Shown here: in pieces, positions 12,713-23,820 of the stretch
How the letters are laid out: the number at the start of each line of letters is the position of its first letter
Position numbering within the stretch: position 1 is the first letter of the stretch
Assembly: GCA_964020155.1 (NCBI GenBank)
Contig: OZ026559.1
Location: forward strand, 3,396,455 to 3,460,454
Direction of reading: 5' to 3'
DNA: 64,000 bases
Origin: Chondrilla cf. caribensis
Taxonomy: Eukaryota; Porifera; Demospongiae; Chondrillida; Chondrillidae
The notes under the pieces: generated by a model
Told to the model about the DNA's origin: nothing
The model's database searches: none
Seen by the model: only the letters and a program-made list of their open reading frames with translations
Made by a program: the position numbers and the translations under genes

Positions 12713-13140
12713 CGTGTGTGCGCGCGCGCGTGTGTGTGTGTGTGTGTGTGTACGTGTGTGTGTGGTGTATGAAGTAATGTGCTCACAAAACACAACCACA
12801 ACCTATCATTAGCAACATATATGCCTTATTTGAGGACAGTATTGGTTTCAATTAAGAGGGTGGGTGAGTAGTAGACTATCTTCTCTTCCTTTTTTATTGT
12901 TTTACTTTTATTATTGGAAGAAGCGTGACTTTCTGGGTTTTTTCACTACCAATGTTCTTAATTGTACCTTGTGTCCCTGGTCCTTCCTGCATGATTGTAG
13001 TATGATCATTTACAATCATTTTTTTGAACAATTTCAATTTGTTTATACTTGGTTACATTATCCAGGAGATGCTGGCAAAGGTGGATACATTAAATTTGGA
13101 TAAAAACCCTCCAAAAGAACCTCCCAAATCTACCGAATGA
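11509..13140 (+). CDS. BAG1: BAG1-like Hsp70 co-chaperone (ubiquitin-like + BAG domains)
   Basis: Nucleotide-exchange co-chaperone that binds the Hsp70 ATPase domain and may link it to the proteasome. Six exons give 194 codons: 11509-11548, 11679-11878, 12006-12122, 12308-12403, 12597-12653, 13066-13140; all junctions are in phase. Residues about 4-80 form a ubiquitin-like fold (LKIIYKGKSLVSSEELCL, then VTNGAKMMALGRK, like 'FKGKSL...G..VMLIGKK' of BAG1). Residues about 90-170 are the helical BAG domain (AREKLHKTSLRLSEELMQIL, then ARRRALIQKIQ). The C terminus is short and Pro/Lys-rich. The length is close to the short BAG1 isoform. The exon-5 donor opens straight into a (GT)n array. This gene is absent from the second block of the local duplication. 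Confidence 0.9.
12447..12545. repeat. 20-bp minisatellite in BAG1 intron 4
   Basis: Five units of the type GTGGGTGTCACATGACAGCA between exons 4 and 5. Confidence 0.9.
12654..12765. repeat. (GT)n array at the BAG1 exon-5 donor
   Basis: (GT)n with a short (CG)n interruption. It begins at the splice donor itself (CAG|gtgtgt). Confidence 0.95.
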
Positions 13141-13467
13141 CATTTCATTTATTGTATCGTGTTGTTTGTATAGACAGTCGAACCTCTTTGCAAGAGCACT
13201 CGCAACAATGACAGCCTCTTTGTAACAACATGTCTTGTGGACACTGTTGTGTTCACAATATATTGTACATCATACCAGTTACAACAGTTACTGGTTCTGA
13301 TAAAGATGAAGTAATATCAAGTGCATGACGTATACAGTACATATACCGAGGGTGTTGTGGGGTAAAGGGCTGACTGAATAATATTAAACTAACCATCTTT
13401 CAGTGAGTATACGTATCAGATCTAGGCCTAGTTATGAGCCGCCACTGAAAAATTGAACTGTCTTCCA
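13141..13467. other. Intergenic DNA after BAG1
   Basis: No gene. The part from about 13380 (AGTGAGTATACGTATCAGAT...) aligns with about 16170 in the second duplicated block, which marks it as part of the tandem duplication. Confidence 0.6.
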
Positions 13468-13626
13468 TACAGTGGAAACTCTTTAAGACAAACTACAAGG
13501 GACCCACAAAATTAGACCTTGTTATCAGATGTTCTTATCAGGATTGGCTTACTATGATACACTACTACAGCAAACCAAATGATGTTTGGAAATTGGTGTG
13601 TTTGTCTTAACGAGGTTCTACTGGTA
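13468..13626. mobile_element. TIR miniature element, CAGTGG family
   Basis: About 159 bp. The left end is TACAGTGGAAACTCTTTAAG and the right end is its imperfect inverse (CTTAACGAGGTTCTACTGGT). It is absent at the equivalent place in the second block (about 16240), so it probably inserted after the duplication. Confidence 0.7.
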
Positions 13627-13877
13627 TGTGTAATATTATATTATTCTTCGATCGATCGATCCCTTTCATATTTCCTATATAGCTATTATATGCAATATAA
13701 TATATTATTATAACAGAGGGTCTGGATATATGTAGTTGGCAATATGTATGAAATTAATATGTAAGCATGCTAATAATAGGTCTGTACACTTCTATTATAC
13801 TGTACATACCTGTAGAAAACATCATTATTATTGTTAATACAGTATAACAGTAAAATTGATCATACAGTGAAAACTAG

Positions 13878-14353
13878 TTAATCCAGGTCGCATAGGTAAT
13901 TGTTGCCCAACAACAATGTACTAGGCGGAGGGGGGTTCCCCTGGGGAGGACTTCCAACTTTAGGTTCATCCCCCTCGGGAGGACACATTTCAACTGTCTT
14001 CTTCTGTTGATCAAGAGCACCAGTTTTCTGAACAACCTTTCCAAGTGGGTGTAGGCAAGTATCATAACGATCATCACAGCTGTCCAACTGTTGCTCAATA
14101 GGGGATTGCGGTTGCTCAATACCAACAAATCCTTGTGCAATACCATTTTGTAGTTGCTCAACAACAACAGACTCTTGCACAATATCACTTTGGTGTAGCT
14201 CAGTAGTATTACAGTAGTTCTCAACCATGTCCTGCTGATCCTCGCCTACTGGAGTAGTACATGACACCAGTGACTCACCAGTATGAGGTGAGTCTAGATC
14301 TTGAGTGCAGTTGGAATTGGGATCATCATACGAGGAGTTTACACCCATAGTGT
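13878..14353 (-). pseudogene. Detached copy of the kintoun C-terminal exon
   Basis: The minus strand encodes about 158 residues nearly identical to the last exon of the kintoun gene at 16512-17140, including [29 protein letters not shown] and [10 protein letters not shown], ending with the same stop context. Homology stops abruptly at 14353 (CCCATAGTGTCCC), and none of the upstream exons is present, so it cannot encode kintoun. The frame is nevertheless open and extends to an ATG at 14366. It belongs to the left block of the tandem duplication, alongside methyltransferase copy 1. Either it is a young pseudogene fragment, or it is expressed from another promoter; no evidence decides this. Confidence 0.85.
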
Positions 14354-14705
14354 CCCACCATTGCATGGAAGAAATCGCGAATAATAATTCTTGGATAATC
14401 GAGTCATCAAAGATTTAACTGATTTCTTTGCTTATTATGATTATAATATACGTATTATCATAATCCTTTAAGACTATTATTACTGTACTCTTACTGTTAA
14501 TGGACCAGCTGGTATTAGTTGCGCAACATGAACACACTTATTACGTAAGCCTCCCTAATGTCACTCGTGCCCTTGTTGATGGGCAATTCTATAGGGATGT
14601 TCTTGGACAATAGTATAATTCAAAGTCACACATGTAATCGATATCTCCATATTTAGTTTGCACATATCATCTCGTGACACCTGGTCAGACCGAAACCACA
14701 AGAAG
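14354..14705. other. Duplication junction region
   Basis: Unique AT-rich DNA between the truncated kintoun fragment and the second methyltransferase copy. Homology to the region upstream of copy 1 resumes at about 14652 (ATTTAGTTTGC), about 50 bp before the start codon. No gene seen. Confidence 0.6.
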
Positions 14706-15632
14706 ATGGCCTATTCACGCGAGGACGAGGCGTGTTCTCAATTGCTAATAAAGTTACAACACGTACTACAGATTAACCCTCCGATTATTCCTTCCGAGAA
14801 CGATCGTGAAATAGACGAGGATTATAAAGACGCATTCAAACGAAGCAGCGATTCCAAGAAGAACGCATTGAGTATTGTACCTGTCTTGCTGTCCGCCGTC
14901 TCCACGGGAATGGAACGGAACAAAGGCTCGACACATCGCGTCGAATTTCGCATCTGTAGCGTTGGTTGTGGGGACGGAATAAAGGATTATCTATTCGTGC
15001 AGAATTTCATGAAAAAATTCCCAAAGACCGCAGGTATTAACTACACAGGGCTGGATATACTGAAGACCTTCTGCAGTGAAGCAAGATCCAAAATGTCAGA
15101 GATCCAGGGCGAACACTTCAAATCCCTCGTGTTGTGTAGAGATTTTGAGAGAAGTGATGTTTCTGATCTACCAAAATTTGACATAGTCATTTGCATTCAT
15201 ATGATTTATTATGTTACTGACCTTGTCCATGTGGTAGACAAGATCCTTAGCATGGTGAAGCCCGGTGGAATGGCTGTCATTGCAGTGGTATCAGACAAAG
15301 GCCTTTCTGATATACGAAAGCTTCTATGGAAGTATGAAGGCAGACACAGCTTTTGGACTTCTGCCAATGTTATGAGTGTATTGGAGGAAAAAGGTCTCAA
15401 ATACAGGAAAGAGCAATTCACGCTCATCCAAGATTTCAGTGAATGTGTGGAAGACAATTTCAAATCAATTCGATCTCGTGCTGTTCTCGACTTTGCTTGC
15501 CAAACTAAGATGAAGTGGTACTGTGAAGAAGCAGTGACATTGTGCGTGGAATATTTGAAGGAATTAACACACAATGGGAATAATAATTATGTACTTAACG
15601 ATGGTACAGATATAATTGTTGTTGATATGTAA
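14706..15632 (+). CDS. Histamine N-methyltransferase-like enzyme, copy 2
   Basis: Intronless, 308 codons from MAYSREDEACS. It has the same SAM-binding motif (ICSVGCGDG) and HNMT-like core (IHMIYYVTDL, PGGMAVIAVVS, LLWKYEGR) as copy 1. Differences are scattered substitutions (for example VICIHM for VNCIHM, SIRSRA for SPRSRA) and loss of about eight N-terminal residues. Both copies keep an intact frame through the same C-terminal DIIVVDM, which suggests both are functional. The upstream frame contains a stop and no ATG before 14706, so this start is firm. It is separated from the kintoun stop (convergent gene) by about 880 bp of AT-rich DNA. Confidence 0.8.
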   Translation: MAYSREDEACSQLLIKLQHVLQINPPIIPSENDREIDEDYKDAFKRSSDSKKNALSIVPVLLSAVSTGMERNKGSTHRVEFRICSVGCGDGIKDYLFVQNFMKKFPKTAGINYTGLDILKTFCSEARSKMSEIQGEHFKSLVLCRDFERSDVSDLPKFDIVICIHMIYYVTDLVHVVDKILSMVKPGGMAVIAVVSDKGLSDIRKLLWKYEGRHSFWTSANVMSVLEEKGLKYRKEQFTLIQDFSECVEDNFKSIRSRAVLDFACQTKMKWYCEEAVTLCVEYLKELTHNGNNNYVLNDGTDIIVVDM

Positions 15633-16511
15633 TGCAATATGTTTCGAAGTTAAAACAAATTATTATAATACATAATTATTACTACTAGTGTGCACGCAGT
15701 GCAGATATCTCACATATATAGGGTATATTATTGCTGTGAGTGTGAAGAGACATTGATTTTTGTTGTATGGTTACTATATATATTAATATTATAATAATAA
15801 TAAGATTATACAATATAATAATTGTTATAATAATAAATGACTATCTACATATCTACATAATAATATGTCATAATGTGTATATGTGTAGTCATATTCTATG
15901 ATGTGCATGCAGGAAATAAAACCATATTATACATTTTATAACCTCCTTCGAGCCTCCAACTTCCTACACGGCTCAGCAGAGGTTGTACAATTCCCACCTA
16001 TTGACATTTCCACGAATGAAGGCCCACACACGCAAAGACGTGAATGGAGGTTGTCAATAGTATTCATAGTGATTGATGATGTAGTTCAGTGACATCATCT
16101 AAAATTAAGCATATTTAATGGTGCGCATGTGTAAAGTTAGTACTGCAAAGGTATAAAATTGAATCAGTGTTGGTTTCATTGAGTATATATGTATCCGATA
16201 GAGTGCTATTTATGAGCAACCACCAAAAAATTGAATTGTCCCACGGGGCCCAAATGTATTATTTTTTTTTCCTATAATATTTGTAGCTATTATACTATTC
16301 ATATAATAATAATAATATAAAGAGGGTCTGATCGAATATACTTAGTTGTATGGCTATGATTATGAATGTGTAAGCATGGCAGTGACATGCTAATAATATT
16401 ATGTCTATGGACTCTATACACTTCTATTATATTGTGCATATCTGTATAGAAATCATCATTATCATTGTCAATACAGTTTAACAGTAAAATTGATCATACA
16501 GTGAAAACTAG
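15633..16511. other. AT-rich intergenic DNA of the second duplicated block
   Basis: No gene. From about 16170 to 16511 it matches 13380-13877 (for example GCATG CTAATAATA, then ACAGTAAAATTGATCATACA), confirming the tandem duplication. No BAG1 exon is detectable, so that gene was lost from this block. Confidence 0.65.
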
Positions 16512-17321
16512 TTAATCGAGGTCGTATAGGTAATTGTTGCCCAACAACAGTGTAGACGGAGGGGGGTTCCCCTGGGGAGGACTTCCAACTTTAGGTTCAT
16601 CCCCCTTGGGAGGACACACTTCAACTGTCTTCTTCTGTTGATCAAGAGCACCGGTTTTCTGAACTACCTTTCCAAGTGGGTGTAGGCAAGTATCATAACG
16701 ATCATCACAGCTGTCCAACTGTTGCTCAATAGGGGATTGTGGTTGCTCAATACCAATAAATCCTTGTGCAATACCATTTTGTGGTTGCTCAACAACAACA
16801 GACTCTTGCACAATATCACTTCGGTGTAGCTCAGTAGTATTACAGTAGTTCTCAACCATGTCCTGCTGATCCTCGCCTACTGGAGTAGTACATGACAGCA
16901 GTGACTCACCAGTATGAGGTGAGTCTAGATCTCGAGTGCAGTTGGGATCAGGGTCATCTTGTGAGGAGTTTACACCCATAGTGTCCCCGCTAGAGGTGTT
17001 GACACGCCAGGAATTTACATCTATGGAGATCACAACTGAAGAATCCAAACCCGTGGAGATCACATCTGAGGAGTTCGCACCTGTGGAGATCACACCTGGA
17101 ATGTCCATTCCTGGATTATCTTCTCCAGAGATCTTGCTAACTGCATGCATAGATAATGGTTGTGTAAACATATGTACATCTATAACACACCATACATATA
17201 TGTACTGGTACTTGGAACACTGCATTACAGTAGAAAACTGAAAACTAACACATTTCAACCAAAAGGACTCCATGGAGTTACAGTATAACCCCAGTCACAT
17301 ATAATGTGTGTGAATGTGTGC

Positions 17322-17408
<87 letters not shown>

Positions 17409-18480
17409 TGTGGTGTGTGTGTATGTCTGTGTGTGTGGGGGGGGGGGGGGTAATGAACAACCTCCCATCCACAGGTATGACATCCAGAAGACAATCACTC
17501 TCACCTTTGTTCACTTTTTCCTGTACAGGATGGCCATCTGTACCAATAGGTAGCTGAGACCCACTGCACTCATCTGTACACACCACATCCACGGTCAGGA
17601 CACCGTTGTTCGTTACACTGGAAACTGTGAGCTCTTTAGAATGTGATCCCTTGAGCTAGCAAATATGTATTGATATACAGAAAGGAATAATGAGTTTGGG
17701 ACATGTACAGAACCTTTGAGCTAAGGTCATAGTGCCACAGTAGTGGAGCATGTATATACACATACATATGTACAATAAAATATGCAGGCAAGTCGTGCAT
17801 ATACATGTCAGGGTATGATTAGTGGATGCGCATACGTATGTGCATATGTGCATATGCATGTCGTCTTAACGTATAGTAAGTATAGTATGTGAGTATATTT
17901 GTCTTTATAGAAACATAGGTTAAGAGATGGATAGTGGAAGTAGGTAAATTGGAGAGAGTGGAAGAGAAGGAGAGAGAGAGAAGGGAAGAGGGAGTGAAGG
18001 AGAGAGGGACAGGGAAAAGGAGATAGGGAGAGAGGAAGAGGGAGTGGTGAACGTCAGTAGAAGTTGAGGTGATTGGAGTGTTTCTATGAGGGGAGTAGTC
18101 AGTGTGTTGACAGGGTATGGAAGAGACGGAGAGAGAGGTATGAAGGTGAAGTACGTATGTATGTACGTATGTACTCACCCACATGTCCTGTTCATCAAGG
18201 GATTTCAAACCTTCATCACCATTGCTTCTGGTAGCAAATAACTTCTTCTAAACATGCGAAATAAAAATATCACAAACTGTGAAAAAATCCCATAAATCCA
18301 ATACAAACATGTACTATATAGACACTCTAATGCAGTACACTACCATAGGTACACATACAAACTCAACAGATACATGTTACTGTGTTTCCTGTATGTGAAT
18401 ACACACTCGTTTAATATTATGTGTGTATTTGTACGTGTAGTTCGCATGCCTACCCCCTCACACACGCACATGCACACATG

Positions 18481-18540
<60 letters not shown>

Positions 18541-18563
18541 CACACACACATGCACGCATGCAT

Positions 18564-18600
<37 letters not shown>

Positions 18601-18611
18601 CACACACACAT

Positions 18612-18701
<90 letters not shown>

Positions 18702-21700
18702 TCTTGTCCTCAGCACTTTTCCCTGCCTCAAAACTGGGCCACATGTAGAGTGATTCTTCAGCCTTGCCCAGTAACAAAACAACATTCTCAGGAGAAACAT
18801 CAATTTTACACAGTTCAGGACGGAATTCTGCATCATTTTCAACGTTTACATAAAATGAATAACTTTGTCCATAAGGTCCTGCTGCGAAGGTGACTTGAGC
18901 CTGCAAATGATATCATGCCATGTTTACCATACTGCTGCATATGTGCATAAGTACTGTACAGTGTCACAGGTACATATGTACAATGCCACATTAGAAGTCC
19001 AGGTATACGTATATGTGCAGTGTCACACTACAAGTCCACGTACATATGTACAGTGTCACACTAGAAGTCCATGTACATATGTACAGTGTCACACTAGAAG
19101 TCCAGGTACATATGTACAGTGTCACACTAGAAGTCCATGTACATATGTACAGTGTCACACTACAAGTCCACGTACATATGTACAGTGTCACACTAGAAGT
19201 CCATGTACATATGTACAGTGTCACACTAGAAGTCCAGGTACATATGTACAGTGTCACACTAGAAGTCCATGTACATATGTACAGTGTCACACTAGAAGTC
19301 CAGGTACATATGTACAGTGTCACACTAGAAGTCGAGGTACATGAGTGGGGGAGGGTACACGTACGAGTATGATAATATGCTTTGCCCTTGGTATCCCATA
19401 CAAAGGTGGTATAAATAACATGTATTTTGATTGGCCACTTGCCGACCTTTTTAGCAGCTAATAAATTAACCAATTGTCACATCTGGAGATCTCAGGGATA
19501 AATGGAATATGTATCCGTGTAGGTCTCTCCAATGCTGCCACCAATCAGGATACGCTGTATGCAAGATCATATGGACATACAGTGGAGGCTGTCTACCAAT
19601 GGTATGGTAGATATCATGTACGTATATACGTACATATACGTACATATAGACATGTACAGTCACGCATGTGCTATCCAGACTTGTGTATACTCACCCAATG
19701 TTGGTCGAAATGAGACACAACTGAGCCAGATTTGACATTTGTAATGTCAAACACAAACACAAGGTGTTCCTTTGTCTGACGATACCTAAAGGGTGGACAC
19801 ACCCACTGCACCGAAGGGAGGAGTGGCAATGACGAAGGCAAAGACAATGGGGGGTGCGACTCTGAAGGAAATATAACACCAATGTTTCATAAGCACAGTC
19901 ACCAAGACCAAGAACATTCGCAGCAAACAAATCGTAGTCCAACTTGCTTAGTACATACTTTGAGGGAACACCAAATCTGTGCTTCTTATCAGAGGTACTT
20001 ACTTACTATCAATACTGGTTGACACAGTGCACATGAGCTACGTAGGGATTAAGTGGGGTGTATGTACTAATCAGGAGTGTGTACTAACCAGGAGTGTGTA
20101 CTAATCAGGAGTGTGTACTAATCAGGAGTGTGCACTAACCAGGCGTACTAACCAAGGCACTTAACAAGCAAGTTGCACTGTACATCTGTGGTTTGTACAT
20201 GTATATTTGAATAGATTAAAAAAGAAATGATTAATGGCGGTAATGTACAAATGCGTTAAGACAACCTACGTATAAGGTATGCACAAAATTAGTCCTAAGT
20301 TTTCATCAAATGTACTTCTTGTCAGGATTTGCTTACTAAAATTTTATGTACACTGCTGCAGCAAGCCAAATAAAGGTAGAAAATTAGTTCGTTATTGGTA
20401 TATATTGGTATATTGGTAGTGGTATGGCTTGGCAACAATTTGTCTCAAGTGTGTTTGTGTGTACGTAGGAGTATCTTCTGTGATAAAATTCACCTTCTTC
20501 TCTTCTTTCGCCTGTTACTTCTCCAACAGCATCCACTGATGGTTCCAATGTTGGAACATCCATCGTCCTCTCCTGATGCATGCGGCCTTCACTGGTAGGT
20601 CCAGATGTGGATGGTGGGGAGGGAGGAGACACTACATCACCATTTGTTGGCAGCTGAGTGGATGGTGGAGTTGGAGGAGACACTACGTCATCATTCATTG
20701 GTAGCTGAGTGGATGGTGGAGTGGGAGGAGACACTATGTCATCATTCGTTGCTGGAGGAGACACTACGTCTTTGTCCGTTGGAATCGGCGATGATGACGG
20801 CAGAACGGGTATAGTGACTGTAAGCGTTTCTGTGCTCTTGTCGAATTGGGCTGTTGTGTTGTCCTGGTCTACGTCAAGGTGGAGGGGAAGCTGGTTCTGC
20901 TAAGGATGTGAATCGCAATGTAACTGGCTAAGATATGTATACTGTATGTACGTATACAAATGATAAGAATGCATAGGTATCTACCTACAGAGCATAAAGA
21001 CAAGACTAAGGGTAAAATGTGAGGCTGGTTGAGATTGGATGTACGTAAGATAGGACGGATGTAGCATACATGCCTTAAATTATGCAGTCGTAGTTTGGAG
21101 TGTCCATGGATGTAAGGCTGAGGGTAAGATTGGGCGCAAGAGTGACTGAGATTGGATCCAAGATCAAGTATGAAATTTGGTGTGTGAGTGGGTGTACGTA
21201 TGTCCATAGTATGTACGTCCATATAGGTGTATGATTGGGTTGTCCATATAGGATGTAGGATTGATTCAGTGTAAGATCAGGTACAAAGGTCAGTGGAAAC
21301 CAGTATCATTGGGACAGGAAGCAAGGATGAGGTGATGGGGAGATAGGTGATGGAGAGATAGCTAGGTGATGGGGAGATAGCTAGGTGATGGGAAGATAGC
21401 TAGGTGATGGGGAGATAGGTGATGGGGAGATAGCTAGGTGATGGGAAGATAGCTAGGTAATGGGAAGATAGCTAGGTGATGGGTAGTTAGATGATGGAAA
21501 GATAGCTAGGTGATGGGAAGATAGCTAGGTGATGGGTAGTTAGATGATGGAAAGATAGCTAGGTGATGGGAAGATTGCTAGGAGGTGGGGAGATAGTAAG
21601 GTGTGATCAAAGTACAAAAGATTAAGCAAGTGCAGATGCAGGGCTTCATTTGGGGAGGGTGAGGGGAACTCAGTGATACCAGACGGTCCAAATATTCCTC

Positions 21701-22058
21701 CCTCACCCCCTGCAAAATTTTATGGACACACAATATTTCCATTGAATGTAATATCTGTCCTTTGTGTTCAATTTGCCTCTAGCTCAATAATTCCTGTCAA
21801 TGAACGCCTCATGTACTAACAATGGTGTGTGATGATTGTGGGCTCTGAAGTACGTAGGTGCTGAATACTAACTGACTTCCACCCAATGTATCAAGGAATA
21901 TACGAACAATTGAGGATACATTCAAGACATATCTTGGGTTCTCCACTGCCAGCTCCAACTTCCTCTCAAAGACCTCAAGATCTACGTTCGATACAGACTT
22001 GACTCCTGGTAGATCCACCCGAACCACCAGGCATTTTGGGCGCTTAACAGCAGATGAT

Positions 22059-22130
<72 letters not shown>

Positions 22131-22815
22131 CGTGCGTGTGGGCGTGTGTGTAAGATAGGAATGAGTAGATGGATGAAGTAAGTACCTTGAAGGGAACACC
22201 AAATCTGTGCTTCTTATCAGAGGTACTTATCACTAGTTCTAGTTGACATAGTGTACATGAGCTAGGGACTGAGTGAAGTGTATGTACTAACCAGGAGTGT
22301 GTACTAACCAGGAGTGTGTACTAACAAGAGAGTGTGTATTAGCCAGGAGTGTGTACTAACCAGAAGTGTGTACTAACCAGAAGTGTGTACTAACAAGGAG
22401 TGTGTACTAACCACAAGTGTGTACTAACCAGAAGTGTGTACTAACCAGAAGTGTGTACTAACCAGGAGTGTGTACTAACCAGGAGTGTGTACTACCCAGG
22501 AGTGTGTACCAACTAGGAGTGTGTACAAACCAGGACTGTGTACTAAGCAATGTACTTCATACTACAAGTTGTACTGCATAACATGTATGCACATACGTAC
22601 GTTTATGTACGTAAACATGTCTACATACACATTTACAAACCGTGAATTGGTAAAATCTCCCATATCCACTTCTCCGCGATGTGTGACAGTGTAAGTGGGT
22701 TCGTTCTTTGGTTTACTCTTTTTAACCTTTGCCTTCTTCTCCGAGTGCACATTCTTCACAGGATCACTGGGATAAGGGAACTCCAGGCCAGGTTGTTGCT
22801 CTGAAGGCAAAGGTC

Positions 22816-22852
<37 letters not shown>

Positions 22853-23714
22853 ATACAATAGTGTGTAAATGTGTACAAATATAGAACATTTGCACATACG
22901 CACACAAATGTACTGTAACTACATGTAGATATGTACACCAAATTATATTATGATAATAATTTATTAAGTACACATATAATGTATGTAGGTACTATAATGA
23001 TACTGATGTACATACATACAATGTGCAAATGTTTACAAATACGTACATAGATACACACATACGTACATCAGGATGGGGTTTTCTTAGGACGGTGGATTTC
23101 GGTGTTCCTTTGTACTGCATCTTTGGGAACTTTAAAGCTATGGTAACCAAGAAAAACAACAAACGAACATGAAAATGTCTACACCGTGTGTATGTATGTG
23201 TATGTGTACACTCTCCTAACCTCTCTTCTCGACCTTCAACTTGAACTGCTTCTCCAATCCTTCTAGGGCTGTGCTGATGAGAAGCTGTCGGAACCTAGGG
23301 TCCTACAGTACAGGAAGCAGCCAGCACAGGAAGTAGATAGTAAAGGAAGCATTCAGTACAGGGAACAGTCAGTACAGGAAGTAGTCGGTACAGGAAGTAG
23401 TCAGTACAGGAAGCATTCAGTACAGGAAGCAGTCAGTACAGGAAGTAGTCAGTACAGGGAACAGTCGGTACATATTACAGTGAATACCCATTAATCTGAC
23501 ACAATTCATTTTCCAAAAATGGTGGATAAACGAGTTTGCCAGATAAACTTGTACATTGTATTGGTACTGGGAACTTGTGACGTCTTTAAAAGGTTTGGCA
23601 GATAAAGTGGTGGTGGATTAACAAAATTCATTGCATATCAATTATATTTGTTAATGATATAGATAATTTACATTGTACATGGACACACACACACACAACA
23701 CAGCACATACAGCA

Positions 23715-23760
<46 letters not shown>

Positions 23761-23788
23761 CACATGCACACACACACACACACATACG

Positions 23789-23820
<32 letters not shown>

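Noticed and set aside
18965..19336. CRISPR-like regular repeat array
   Set aside because: Units are contiguous with no unique spacers, and the context is an animal intron.
18865..19473. 120-160 aa periodic ORFs with [11 protein letters not shown] units
   Set aside because: They come from a 33-bp intronic minisatellite in kintoun, open in several frames because the period is divisible by three.
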